Shown here: piece after piece, positions 8,612-15,725 of the stretch
Layout: every line of letters starts with the position of its first letter
How positions within the stretch are numbered: the first letter of the stretch is position 1
Origin: UBA10364 sp049611965
GTDB taxonomy: Bacteria > Bacteroidota > Bacteroidia > Flavobacteriales > Schleiferiaceae
Length of the DNA: 40,608 bases
Assembly (NCBI GenBank): GCA_049611965.1
Contig: JBMZBC010000019.1
Span: 1-40,608, forward strand
Direction: 5' to 3'
Translations under genes and position numbers: made by a program
Notes under the pieces: model-generated
Databases searched by the model: none
Seen by the model: only the letters and a program-made list of their open reading frames with translations
Told to the model about the DNA's origin: nothing

Positions 8612-8641
8612 TTGCAAAATTTAAAATCAGCTGTATATTTG
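8612..8641 (+). promoter_or_regulatory. Promoter of tRNA-Lys
   Basis: TTG at 8612-8614 is followed after 19 bases by TATATTTG at 8634-8641, a full match to the Bacteroidetes -33/-7 promoter. The tRNA starts 25 bases downstream. Confidence 0.8.
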
Positions 8642-8665
8642 CAGCCCGCAAAGCGGATAAGGGTT

Positions 8666-8738
8666 GATCTCTTAGCTCAGTTGGTAGAGCAATACACTTT
8701 TAATGTATGGGTCCAGGGTTCGAGCCCCTGAGGGATCA
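8666..8738 (+). tRNA. tRNA-Lys (anticodon TTT)
   Basis: A full 73-base cloverleaf is visible. The acceptor stem is GATCTCT with AGGGATC, the D arm GCTC/GAGC, the anticodon stem ATACA/TGTAT around loop CTTTTAA, and the T arm CAGGG-TTCGAGC-CCCTG. Discriminator base is A; CCA is not encoded. Confidence 0.97.
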
Positions 8739-8744
8739 CTTAGA

Positions 8745-8775
8745 AAGCCTCCTCTTCACAGAGGGGGCTTTTTTT
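8745..8775 (+). terminator. Terminator after tRNA-Lys
   Basis: An 11-bp stem (AAGCCTCCTCT with AGAGGGGGCTT, one T-G pair) and a 4-base loop are followed by a T-run. Confidence 0.9.
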
Positions 8776-8836
8776 ATGAGTGCAAGAGGGCACAGAAAAA
8801 AGTTTCGACCTTATTAGCTAGTCAAACTTTTCCCAT

Positions 8837-8844
8837 TAAATTTG
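8837..8844 (+). promoter_or_regulatory. Promoter -7 box of tRNA-Leu
   Basis: TAAATTTG matches TAnnTTTG, ten bases before the tRNA-Leu. No clean TTG is seen at -33. The tRNA-Lys terminator lies between the two tRNAs, so separate initiation is expected. Confidence 0.6.
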
Positions 8845-8853
8845 CAGTCCTTT

Positions 8854-8937
8854 GCCCAGGTGGTGGAATTGGTAGACACGCCATCTTGAGGGGGTGGTGC
8901 GAGTATTCGCGTGCAAGTTCGAATCTTGTTCTGGGCA
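8854..8937 (+). tRNA. tRNA-Leu (anticodon GAG)
   Basis: An 84-base class II tRNA with a long variable arm. The acceptor is GCCCAGG with TCTGGGC, the D loop contains GGTAGACACG, the anticodon stem is CCATC/GGTGG around TTGAGGG, and the T arm contains GTTCGAATC. Discriminator base is A. Confidence 0.96.
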
Positions 8938-8944
8938 CAGAAAA

Positions 8945-8979
8945 AACCCCGACCGTACGCGGTCGGGGTTTTCTTTTTC
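8945..8979 (+). terminator. Terminator after tRNA-Leu
   Basis: An 11-bp perfect stem, AACCCCGACCG with CGGTCGGGGTT and loop TACG, is followed by TTCTTTTTCT. Confidence 0.92.
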
Positions 8980-8996
8980 TACATTGCGTACTCGTT

Positions 8997-9893
8997 ATGA
9001 CAGACCAGCAAAGCACCCCAAAAGAACCCTTGTCTTTTACGCCTCCTAAGGCCATGACAAGAATGGCTAAAACTACACAGTTCATCAGCACTCGTTGGGC
9101 AGCCAATATTGCATGGCGCTGGTTTCTAACACCCTATCCTTTCAAGATTCCAAAACGTGAAGTGCCCTTTGAGCAGCGCTTTGGCTCACCAATGATGTTT
9201 ACCCACGATAACGGTAATAGATATCCGGTCTACCAGATGGGTACGGGAGCAAAAAACATCTTACTCATCCACGGTTGGGCGGGTAGGTTCACCCAGTTCG
9301 GCGCAATGATTGAGGCTATGGAAACCCAATACCCTTCACTGCTCGAAGAATACACCATTACCGGATTTAATGCTGTATCACACCGAGGCGCAGAAGGGAA
9401 ACGCACTTTGATGCCTGAAATTGCCGCTTGTATTCATCAAGTAACTCAGCACCTTGGTGAGGTCGATCTCGCATTGGCACACAGCCTAGGTTCGAATGCA
9501 ACCATGTATGCCGTTCAGCGTTTAGGTGCCCCCATCAAACGTCAAGTTTTAATTGCCCCTCCAGGCCGCATCTCAGCAATGGTTGGTTTGTTTTGCAATG
9601 CTATTGGATTTAATACGGCAGTACATGCCCAAATCATAGAAAACTTGAAAGCCAAATTTGGAGAAGACTTTGACCTGTTTAGCGCACCTGAATTGGCCCC
9701 AAGCAACACTATTCCTACCCTGGTGTTTCATGACGTCGATGATAAGGACACACCTATCTCTTTTGGTCGTGAGGTGGGTGAAAAAATGGCAAATGGCACG
9801 TACATCGAAACTTCCGGATTGGGCCACAGACGCATACTTCGAGATGCTAAAGTCATCGAGCAAATCATGAAATGGGGTTTTAACCTTTCCTAG
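8997..9893 (+). CDS. Alpha/beta hydrolase
   Basis: This 298-residue protein has the alpha/beta-hydrolase fold signature. ILLIHGWAG gives the oxyanion-hole strand, LALAHSLGSN the nucleophile elbow with Ser, FHDVDDKDTPI the acidic residue strand, and SGLGHRRILR the catalytic His. There is no signal peptide, so it acts in the cytoplasm; the N-terminal 60 residues with RWAANIAWRWF are typical of this hydrolase group in Bacteroidota. The substrate is unknown. The ATG at 8997 was chosen because the frame upstream runs through the tRNA-Leu terminator and both tRNA genes. Confidence 0.85.
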   Translation: MTDQQSTPKEPLSFTPPKAMTRMAKTTQFISTRWAANIAWRWFLTPYPFKIPKREVPFEQRFGSPMMFTHDNGNRYPVYQMGTGAKNILLIHGWAGRFTQFGAMIEAMETQYPSLLEEYTITGFNAVSHRGAEGKRTLMPEIAACIHQVTQHLGEVDLALAHSLGSNATMYAVQRLGAPIKRQVLIAPPGRISAMVGLFCNAIGFNTAVHAQIIENLKAKFGEDFDLFSAPELAPSNTIPTLVFHDVDDKDTPISFGREVGEKMANGTYIETSGLGHRRILRDAKVIEQIMKWGFNLS

Positions 9894-9929
9894 CGAAAAC
9901 CTTGGAGCGACATTTGCCGTTATAACGAC

Positions 9930-10418
9930 ATGAAGAACTTCTTTCTACTTTCCACCTTATTAATCTTGGCCGCATCGTGTAATGCGCAAAACAAGTCTGA
10001 CATGAACATTGACAAAGGGACTTACGAAATCACTAAATCGGAAAAAGAATGGCAAGAACAGTTGTCGCCAGAAGAATACTACGTTCTCAGACAAAAAGGC
10101 ACCGAGCGTCCATTCACCGGAGAATACAACATGCATTTTGAAGAAGGCACCTACAACTGTAGAGCTTGTGATGCACCATTATTCACATCCGATTCTAAAT
10201 TCGATTCTCACTGCGGCTGGCCTTCGTTTGATGCCGGTATCGAAAATGGCGCCATTGTCGAGAAACTCGACAAAACCCACGGCATGATTCGTACAGAAAT
10301 TCTGTGTGCAAAATGCGGCGGACATCTTGGCCATGTCTTTAACGACGGCCCTACAGCCACTGGATTGCGCTACTGCGTGAATAGCTTAAGCATTGACTTT
10401 AAGGAGGATAAAAAATAA
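9930..10418 (+). CDS. msrB: Peptide-methionine (R)-S-oxide reductase, lipoprotein form
   Basis: This 162-residue enzyme reduces methionine-R-sulfoxide in proteins. Two zinc CxxC pairs are present (C77/C80 in CRACD, C126/C129 in CAKCGGH), the segment HCGWPSF holds the probable recycling C95, and the catalytic cysteine is C149 in RYCVNSLSIDF. The N-terminus has a lipobox ending in AASC17, so the enzyme should be a lipoprotein in the envelope rather than cytosolic, repairing periplasmic or surface proteins. It lies 36 bases after the hydrolase gene; GACATTTG upstream is one mismatch from a -7 box, so it may have its own promoter. Confidence 0.94.
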   Translation: MKNFFLLSTLLILAASCNAQNKSDMNIDKGTYEITKSEKEWQEQLSPEEYYVLRQKGTERPFTGEYNMHFEEGTYNCRACDAPLFTSDSKFDSHCGWPSFDAGIENGAIVEKLDKTHGMIRTEILCAKCGGHLGHVFNDGPTATGLRYCVNSLSIDFKEDKK

Positions 10419-10452
10419 TTACACCCCACCACAACTTTTTTCAAAAAACCCG

Positions 10453-10482
10453 TTGTAAAAGTAAATCCGAGTACTATATTTG
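10453..10482 (+). promoter_or_regulatory. Promoter of tRNA-Val
   Basis: TTG at 10453-10455, a 19-base spacer and TATATTTG at 10475-10482 match the same promoter form as at tRNA-Lys; the tRNA begins 11 bases downstream. Confidence 0.8.
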
Positions 10483-10492
10483 CACCCGCTCA

Positions 10493-10567
10493 GGGCGATT
10501 AGCTCAGCTGGTTCAGAGCACCTGCCTTACAAGCAGGGGGTCACTGGTTCGAATCCAGTATCGCCCA
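10493..10567 (+). tRNA. tRNA-Val (anticodon TAC)
   Basis: A 75-base cloverleaf. The acceptor is GGGCGAT with ATCGCCC, the D arm GCTC/GAGC, the anticodon stem CCTGC/GCAGG around CTTACAA, and the T arm ACTGG-TTCGAAT-CCAGT. Discriminator base is A; CCA is not encoded. Confidence 0.97.
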
Positions 10568-10576
10568 CGAAGTTTA

Positions 10577-10608
10577 AAGCCGTTCATCGTAAGATGATCG
10601 GCTTTTTT
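10577..10608 (+). terminator. Terminator after tRNA-Val
   Basis: A 12-pair stem with one T-T mismatch, from AAGCCG to CGGCTT with GTAA loop, is followed by six T in the run at 10603-10608. Confidence 0.85.
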
Positions 10609-10647
10609 CATTTACGCGAATAAAGCTCGCTTTAATGAGCGATAAAT

Positions 10648-10688
10648 GGAAAAAGCCGCTACGCAGCTGCGCTGCGAACGGCTTTAAA
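10648..10688 (-). terminator. Reverse-strand terminator for the BamE-like gene
   Basis: Read on the reverse strand, AAAGCCG and CGGCTTT enclose a CGCAG-containing inner stem and end in a T-run. It faces the gene at 10862-11203 from about 170 bases downstream. A further hairpin with TTTTGCC, loop GCTA and GGCAAAA sits at 10713-10744 between them; nothing else is visible in 10745-10861. Confidence 0.6.
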
Positions 10689-10861
10689 ATTCGAGGACAA
10701 GGGCAAGCGATAAGGGTTCTTTTGCCGCTAGGCAAAAAATCCCTAGCCCCTTCCACTCATCAGTTCTTATTATTGAAATATCATTCTTCTGCCATACTGT
10801 TTAAGCTTAAAATCTATAGTTAAAATTCTGTGCCTAAACAGATGATTTTATCAGCACAAAT

Positions 10862-11203
10862 CTAATCCTGACTCAACCCTTCTAACCTACCATCTTCAAA
10901 TTCTATCCTCAAGTCAGGGACATACTTATTTTTAATTTTATATCCCCAAGTTTCATAATAGGTATAGCCTAATTCGCGTAAATCAACCTCATCTGGCTTA
11001 CCTACCAAAAGCTTAACTGAATCTTTTGGCATTCCCGTATGCAGTTTGACTAACCCATTCTTACCGGTTATTTCTACTGTGGTGACTTTTTCATCGACTT
11101 CACTAAGATCGACTGGAGTACTAAACGTAATCATTATTAGAAACAACCAAGTTGCAATAACTCCCATTATAAAACCGAATAAAAAAATAAGTGACTTCCT
11201 CAT
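10862..11203 (-). CDS. Small membrane-anchored protein with a BamE/SmpA-like domain
   Basis: This 113-residue protein has one N-terminal membrane helix (about residues 5-28) with no cleavage site visible. A domain follows with LHTGMPKDSVKLLVGKPDEV, then YYETWGY and DLRIEFEDGRLEG. The GM-x-KD-V-x-LLGKPD pattern followed by an aromatic strand and a fxdGrl ending is that of the BamE/SmpA/OmlA fold. The domain would face the periplasm. BamE itself is a lipoprotein of the outer membrane assembly machine; this protein is an anchored relative at best, so I give no function. It is a single gene on its strand, flanked by a 12-base direct repeat. Confidence 0.6.
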   Translation of the reverse strand: MRKSLIFLFGFIMGVIATWLFLIMITFSTPVDLSEVDEKVTTVEITGKNGLVKLHTGMPKDSVKLLVGKPDEVDLRELGYTYYETWGYKIKNKYVPDLRIEFEDGRLEGLSQD

Positions 11204-11328
11204 GGAATCAATTTCTAGGGTTAAAATTCTGGCCTCGACTAATATAAGACCTTCTAGGATTGTTGAAAAGCAAACAATAAAATCAGAGTTCTTCGTTTTT
11301 CACCCTTTATACCCCCTACCTTACACAA

Positions 11329-11760
11329 ATGAAAAAACTACTAATTACCGCAATGATCATCTTTGCTAGCACAGCGGGCTACGCACAAAAAATAGAGATT
11401 GATAAAGAGACGGGAGTTATCTCAGCTGATGGCACCGAGTACGCGATTTTACTCAAGGAAAATGCACCGGGTCAACTTGGGATCAATAAAAACTTTACCA
11501 TCGCAAATCTCGAAGGAGAGGAGCTGATGTACTTTGTTTTTACTCAAGAGCCTGAACTTAACGGTCGAGGTTACGAAACAGGAAAAACCCTCACGTTCTA
11601 CACACTCAATTTTATCCAAAGCGGGAAGCAAGGTCGAAGAAACGGCACCATGCGCGCAGCCGGAGCGGCCAAGCTAGCGGTTAAGCATGCCCTCATTGTG
11701 GAAGGAGAAATTGACCCTGTAGCAGAGAGCAAATTCCTCCTTAAGTATCGACAACGCTAG
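11329..11760 (+). CDS. Secreted protein of unknown function
   Basis: This 143-residue protein has a signal peptide (MKKLLITAMIIFASTAGYA-Q) and an acidic-basic beta-rich mature part with a motif-like KIEIDKETGVISADGTEY start. The middle repeats charged strands, and a basic segment KQGRRNGTMRA precedes an alanine-rich helix. I do not recognise a family. It would be in the periplasm; it lacks a T9SS domain and a lipobox. It stands alone and ends at a strong terminator. Confidence 0.7.
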   Translation: MKKLLITAMIIFASTAGYAQKIEIDKETGVISADGTEYAILLKENAPGQLGINKNFTIANLEGEELMYFVFTQEPELNGRGYETGKTLTFYTLNFIQSGKQGRRNGTMRAAGAAKLAVKHALIVEGEIDPVAESKFLLKYRQR

Positions 11761-11772
11761 ATAATATCAACG

Positions 11773-11805
11773 AAAAACGCCCGATAACTGTCGGGCGTTT
11801 TTTTT
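11773..11805 (+). terminator. Terminator after the 11329 gene
   Basis: An 8-bp perfect stem ACGCCCGA/TCGGGCGT with a 6-base loop, extended by A-T pairs, ends in eight T. Confidence 0.92.
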
Positions 11806-11893
11806 ATCAAGCCTCCAAAGTTCGAATTCCAGTGCAGGGAATTCCTAAATTAAAATCTTCAACTATTCTTAGGACTCACAAACCCTACCGCCC

Positions 11894-12199
11894 ATGCACT
11901 GGTACCTCAAAGTACTCCGCCAATATTTCGACTTCACGGGACGCGCACGCCGCTCTGAATACTCGTACTTAATCCTTCTTCTCCCTATTCTTGGATGGTT
12001 ATGGCTCCTTATACTCCTATTCACCGACAGCGAGCGCAAGGACAATAAATGGGGACCAAGTCCCAAACAAACTAAATGGCGTTCCCGTTGCACTCAACTT
12101 TCCAGTCGTCACCACCCACTAGGGCACGTCCTGCGCCTGTGGAGTTATCGACGGCCTCCGTTACTCGGCCCTTTTGACCCACCAATGAATCACCATTAG
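11894..12199 (+). CDS. DUF805-like membrane protein, internally deleted (probable remnant)
   Basis: The start WYLKVLRQYFDFTGRARRSEY is the typical N-terminus of DUF805 (PF05656) proteins. It runs straight at about residue 26 into LPILGWLWLLILLFTDSE and NKWGPSPK, which in full-length members is the C-terminus after three more membrane helices. Roughly 60 residues of the family core are therefore missing while the frame stays open. Residues 61-101 are simply the antisense of the NfeD gene; family similarity ends at 12073, one base from the NfeD stop. The natural stop codon is lost. I read it as a decaying gene, though a one-helix protein could still be made. Confidence 0.6.
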   Translation: MHWYLKVLRQYFDFTGRARRSEYSYLILLLPILGWLWLLILLFTDSERKDNKWGPSPKQTKWRSRCTQLSSRHHPLGHVLRLWSYRRPPLLGPFDPPMNHH

Positions 12200-12443
12200 T
12201 CTTCACCTTATCAGTGATGAATCGATCAACAATAGGCTTGATAGCAAAAAACGCAACAACCGAACCTAAAGCAAATAGCCCGACCAACCACTCCGTTGCA
12301 AGGCCCATGTACGCACCAACGCTACTAAAGACTAGCCCTACTCCCAGCGCTCCAGCTAAAAACCCAAGGGTAAAAACCTCAACGATCAAAGAAAAGATGG
12401 CCAATGCCAATAAGATGTGCCACAATGCTACAGACTCCGTCAA
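12072..12443 (-). CDS. NfeD-like membrane protein, C-terminally shortened
   Basis: This 123-residue protein has two to three hydrophobic helices (LLALAIFSLIVEVFTLGFLA and FSSVGAYMGLATEWLVGLFA, then a further segment) followed by the start of the NfeD OB-like domain with LVGQKGRVTEAV and GRALVGGDDWKVEC. The family normally continues about 30 residues with a strand pair rich in Gly and Val; here it stops at NGNAI. The only start in frame is TTG at 12443, since no ATG precedes it. NfeD proteins partner stomatin-like proteins in membrane quality control, but no stomatin gene is near. Loss of the C-terminus coincides exactly with the DUF805 remnant. Confidence 0.7.
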   Translation of the reverse strand: MTESVALWHILLALAIFSLIVEVFTLGFLAGALGVGLVFSSVGAYMGLATEWLVGLFALGSVVAFFAIKPIVDRFITDKVKTNGDSLVGQKGRVTEAVDNSTGAGRALVGGDDWKVECNGNAI

Positions 12444-12533
12444 AAACGGTTTTAAGTGAATAGTTAAGTTATAAAAGAATAGTCAAACCACTTAGGGCTT
12501 TTCAGTAAATTGGACCAACGAAAAAACCTTGCC

Positions 12534-13742
12534 ATGCGCTACCTCTTCCTCCTACTGTTAACCTTCTCGGCCCACGCCCAAACCCAAGTTCTTTTTATTG
12601 GGAACAGCTACACAGGCTACAACAATTTGGCTACGATGGTTGAGAATGTTGCAGCTTCAGCAGGGTATAGCTTTTCAAACTCGAGCCTAACGCCCGGAGG
12701 AGCCACACTCTACCAACACAGCCAGAATGCATCGACGTATAATCAGATGGGCAGTAAAAACTGGGATTATGTGGTCATTCAGGCGCAAAGTCAAGAACCT
12801 TCTTTTCCAAACAATCAAGTTGCTACACAAACACTTCCCTATGCTGACCAGCTGGTAGACAGTATACGCAGCATTGTACCATGTGCCCAACCTACCTTCT
12901 TTAGAACTTGGGGGCGAGAAAACGGCGATCAATGGAATTGTCCCTACTTCCCTCCTCTATGCACGTATGAAGGCATGGACTCTCTCCTGCATCTACGTTA
13001 CAGAATGATGGCCGATTCCAACGATGCCTATCTCAGTCCTGTCGGCAGCGTTTGGAAATATATCCGTGATACTGACAGCACTATAGCGCTCTACACCTCT
13101 GACGGCAGCCACCCCTCACTAGCAGGTTCTTACGTCGCTGCGTGTACTTTTTTTACAATATTCACGCGCAGCAATCCGTTGAACATAACCTTTGATGCGA
13201 ATCTAGATACAGCCATCGCAAGTACTATCCGAGAGGCAACCAAACTCGTAGTTTACGACAGCCTTTCTCTTTGGAATGTCGGGAAGTTTGACCCTAGCGC
13301 TGCATTTACCCATCAGATGGTTAATGACTCATTGTATTTTCAAAGTTCAAGTGCCAATTATGACTCGCTCTGGTTCGACTTTGGTGATGGTAATGGGACC
13401 CACCTCGATTCTGGTCTTCATGCTTATGCTGTAGATGATATGTTCACCGTGACGCTTTTTGCATTTAAATGTGGCCAAGTAGATTCGACCAGCATTACTG
13501 TACAGTCCTCCTACCCTTTCTCCTTGGCAGAATTTCCAAGTGAACAGGTTGACGCCATTTCATTGATTAAGGAGTGGAATGATGATATAAATACCATCAT
13601 ACTGTACGATGTGAACGGGCGCAAGGCTGCGGAGTTTATCGATAAGGACAATTTAGACTGGCTACCTAATGGACTCTACATTGCAGAGATCCTGTGGAAA
13701 GAACGTCCATCGACTAGAGCTCGGGTGCACATAACAAGGTAA
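12534..13742 (+). CDS. Secreted SGNH hydrolase with PKD-like domain and probable T9SS tail
   Basis: This 402-residue protein has a signal peptide ending at AHA-Q near residue 15. An SGNH/GDSL-like hydrolase domain follows, with VLFIGNSYTGYN (Ser25), VIQAQSQEP, and TSDGSHPSLAGSY giving Asp190 and His193. A PKD-like strand set, WFDFGDGNGTHLDSG to HAYAVDDMFTVTL, comes next. The last 70 residues resemble a weak T9SS sorting domain with IILYDVNGRK and LPNGLYIAEI. It probably removes ester groups from a polymer outside the cell; the substrate is unknown. The ATG at 12534 gives the signal peptide; an in-frame TTG upstream is less likely. Confidence 0.83.
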   Translation: MRYLFLLLLTFSAHAQTQVLFIGNSYTGYNNLATMVENVAASAGYSFSNSSLTPGGATLYQHSQNASTYNQMGSKNWDYVVIQAQSQEPSFPNNQVATQTLPYADQLVDSIRSIVPCAQPTFFRTWGRENGDQWNCPYFPPLCTYEGMDSLLHLRYRMMADSNDAYLSPVGSVWKYIRDTDSTIALYTSDGSHPSLAGSYVAACTFFTIFTRSNPLNITFDANLDTAIASTIREATKLVVYDSLSLWNVGKFDPSAAFTHQMVNDSLYFQSSSANYDSLWFDFGDGNGTHLDSGLHAYAVDDMFTVTLFAFKCGQVDSTSITVQSSYPFSLAEFPSEQVDAISLIKEWNDDINTIILYDVNGRKAAEFIDKDNLDWLPNGLYIAEILWKERPSTRARVHITR

Positions 13743-13779
13743 GCCCGAACCTTAACACCTCTGTGGCTGTTAATTATGA

Positions 13780-14310
13780 ATGCAGATTATTCTTTCCATT
13801 TTTATTGCGCTCATGCAGCCTTCTACTACCCTCTTTGATTTCACGCCGTCCTCATCTTTAAAAAGTTGGTATGTAGTAAACGACGGTGTCATGGGTGGCC
13901 TAAGTGAAGGCGCACTTGAATTAACTTCTGAAGGTCACGGGTCTTTCACGGGTCAAGTACGGCTAGAAAACTACGGTGGATTTACCTCTATCCGATGCGC
14001 TACAGGCAAGATTGAAACGCCGGAAGGCGCAATCGTTAGAATGCGAGTGAAAGGAGACGGAAAAAACTATCAGTTCAGAGTTAAGCATAAAGCTCGTGAT
14101 TACCAGAGCTATATCACCACCTTCTCAACATCGGGAGAATGGGAAACGATTGAGATCCCCTTGAGTAAATTGTATCCGTCTTTTCGAGGCCGTGTATTGG
14201 ACATGCCCAATTTTAATCACGAGAGCCTCACCGAATTCACCTTTTTGATTGCAAACAAAAAAGCCGAGACTTTTGAATTGCTTATAGACGAAGTAAAGCT
14301 GGTCGATTAA
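13780..14310 (+). CDS. CIA30-domain protein
   Basis: This 176-residue protein matches the CIA30 family (complex I intermediate-associated protein 30, PF08547), a jelly-roll fold. Visible are WYVVNDGVMGGLSEG, FTGQVRLENYGGFTSIR, MRVKGDGKNYQFRVK, and FSTSGEWETIEIPLSK with a terminal FELLIDEVKLV strand. The first 18 residues are hydrophobic and may be a signal or anchor, without a good cleavage site. In bacteria the family's role is unclear and it is not evidence for complex I. It starts 37 bases after the SGNH gene, so joint transcription is likely, and it ends at a two-way terminator. Confidence 0.85.
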   Translation: MQIILSIFIALMQPSTTLFDFTPSSSLKSWYVVNDGVMGGLSEGALELTSEGHGSFTGQVRLENYGGFTSIRCATGKIETPEGAIVRMRVKGDGKNYQFRVKHKARDYQSYITTFSTSGEWETIEIPLSKLYPSFRGRVLDMPNFNHESLTEFTFLIANKKAETFELLIDEVKLVD

Positions 14311-14311
14311 A

Positions 14312-14337
14312 AAAAGCCCTCACGAAGGAGGGCTTTT
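14312..14337. terminator. Bidirectional terminator
   Basis: A 10-bp perfect stem AAAAGCCCTC/GAGGGCTTTT with a 6-base loop sits between two converging genes and has T-runs on both strands. Confidence 0.9.
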
Positions 14338-14339
14338 AG

Positions 14340-15029
14340 TTATAATTGATATCCGACTCTAAGGTTTAAATTAGGCATTGGTGAGTCCCCATCCGAAACA
14401 CCGAATCCAAATAAATATTTATCCATCTCTAGGTCAAGACCGAATTGCGGATAAAAAGTAATACCCCAATCTTCGTAAGCAAGAACAGTTTCGTCAACAT
14501 ACTCGCCAGTGGCAATCACTTCATAACCATCAACAATAATTCTAGGGCGTTCATTTGTATACCAAGCACTGATGTACGGTGTGACTTTGACATTCGATAC
14601 TTTGTAGGTTCTTGAAACACCTAAATTTAGCAGCACATAGGATTCTGGTACAATACCATTTACACTCAATGCCCATTCATAGCCATTCACATCATCATAG
14701 ACCCCATCAACTTCCTCAAAAGGCATAACCTGATCAAAGTAGTCCACTGGATCGAGTGCACCTGCAATGTATCCCAAATGCATTCGAAGATTCCATTTGC
14801 CATAAACGTTTGCGCTCATACCCAGATCAATCATAGTTCCTTGATGGTCGGCAAACTCCTCAAATGTGAAATTGTTAGGATCTACACCTCCCGTTTCACT
14901 TAGACCAATTCCTAACGAAACGTTAGTTATATCAAAGCCAAAAGACTTTTTGACTTTTTGTTCCTCTTGCGCGTTTGCTGCGAAAGCTCCAGCAAATAAC
15001 GCTACCAGTAATAGTTTTCTTGTTTTCAT
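14340..15029 (-). CDS. Predicted outer membrane beta-barrel protein
   Basis: This 229-residue protein has a signal peptide ending at FAANA-Q near residue 20. Alternating hydrophobic strands follow, such as FGFDITNVSLGIGLSE, WNLRMHLGYIAGA, YVLLNLGVSRTYKV and KVTPYISAWYTNE, and it ends NLNLRVGYQL with an aromatic near the terminus, as in small beta-barrels. No family with a defined function is recognised. It is transcribed alone on the reverse strand and terminates at the shared hairpin. The pattern is well supported; the role is unknown. Confidence 0.7.
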   Translation of the reverse strand: MKTRKLLLVALFAGAFAANAQEEQKVKKSFGFDITNVSLGIGLSETGGVDPNNFTFEEFADHQGTMIDLGMSANVYGKWNLRMHLGYIAGALDPVDYFDQVMPFEEVDGVYDDVNGYEWALSVNGIVPESYVLLNLGVSRTYKVSNVKVTPYISAWYTNERPRIIVDGYEVIATGEYVDETVLAYEDWGITFYPQFGLDLEMDKYLFGFGVSDGDSPMPNLNLRVGYQL

Positions 15030-15137
15030 GGTGTTGTTGTTTTACTGTCTTTAAAATAATCAAAATTCAGATTAGACAAGTTTAAGTTATTGTAAAACAA
15101 CGTGTTGAGACTTAGAATGCTCACATATGGGTCCCCA

Positions 15138-15725
15138 TTAATACCCGCCAAAGTTCAATTGGCCACCAAACTTAATGAGGTAGGCATCCTCCCAATCCTG
15201 AACATTGACAAGTCCCAAACCAGCATAAAATTCCGCACTTATTCCGTTGAACATATCCGTGGTCTGGGTAACACATAATGACCAACCGTTTGCAGGTGCA
15301 GCACCCATGAAAAACTCTTTCATCACTTGGAACCCGACACTGCTGTATCGAATGCCTTGCCAATCCACGCGTGCCCCAAGTCCGGCATGAAATGCGTTGA
15401 GCCCTTCGCCGTACAAGCCGTCCCAACCGGGTCCAGCAACGGCTTTAAACTTGAAGAAATCCCAACCCAAGCCATATTCAGCCGAAATCTCGGGAGCTAA
15501 AATCAAGGCGCTTTCATAATCATAGATGCCCATAGGATCAAACTCTTCCAATAGATAAAAGTTAAACGCAACCCCAAGTATGAGATTGCCCGAACCCAGC
15601 AAGCTTTGGTCTACATAGCCGCGTGTCTGCGGCGCCGTGGTTGTACCACCATCTTTACGAATCACAGTTTGTGCTTGCAGTGCTCCAACACTTAGCAAAA
15701 GGGTAAAAAGGAGAATCTTTTTCAT
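15138..15725 (-). CDS. Predicted outer membrane protein, coupled to the asparaginase gene
   Basis: This 195-residue protein has a signal peptide (MKKILLFTLLLSVGALQA-Q). Amphipathic strands follow, including LILGVAFNFYLLEE, APEISAEYGLGWDFFKF, FHAGLGARVDW and FYAGLGLVNV, with the ending LIKFGGQLNFGGY, typical of a small barrel. No family is recognised. Its ATG shares a base with the stop of the upstream asparaginase-like gene (TAATG), so the two are translated in a coupled way and probably act in the same compartment. A link between the barrel and peptide or asparagine uptake is only a guess. Confidence 0.72.
   Translation of the reverse strand: MKKILLFTLLLSVGALQAQTVIRKDGGTTTAPQTRGYVDQSLLGSGNLILGVAFNFYLLEEFDPMGIYDYESALILAPEISAEYGLGWDFFKFKAVAGPGWDGLYGEGLNAFHAGLGARVDWQGIRYSSVGFQVMKEFFMGAAPANGWSLCVTQTTDMFNGISAEFYAGLGLVNVQDWEDAYLIKFGGQLNFGGY

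Larger units (their letters stand above)
10571..10690. repeat. Long imperfect palindrome behind tRNA-Val
   Basis: TTTAAAGCCGTTC at 10573-10585 returns inverted at 10676-10688, and CGGCTTTTTTCATTTA at 10599-10614 returns inverted with one change at 10643-10658. The inner hairpin segments differ and the centre near 10630 is TAAAGC-TC-GCTTTA. The whole looks like an inverted duplication of the tRNA-Val terminator. A 60-codon open frame through it on the reverse strand has no support as a gene. Confidence 0.8.

Noticed and set aside
8703..8996. Open frame in front of the alpha/beta hydrolase that begins inside tRNA-Lys
   Set aside because: It crosses both tRNA genes and their terminators; the ATG at 8997 fits the family, so the upstream part is not coding.
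10574..10756. 60-codon reverse open frame in the tRNA-Val flank
   Set aside because: It lies wholly within the palindrome and hairpin repeats, without a ribosome binding site or a recognisable protein.
11824..11844. GAATTCC-N7-GGAATTC inverted repeat before the DUF805 remnant
   Set aside because: A 7-base inverted repeat made of an AT-rich hexamer palindrome can arise by chance, and no regulator binding site of that form is known to me here.
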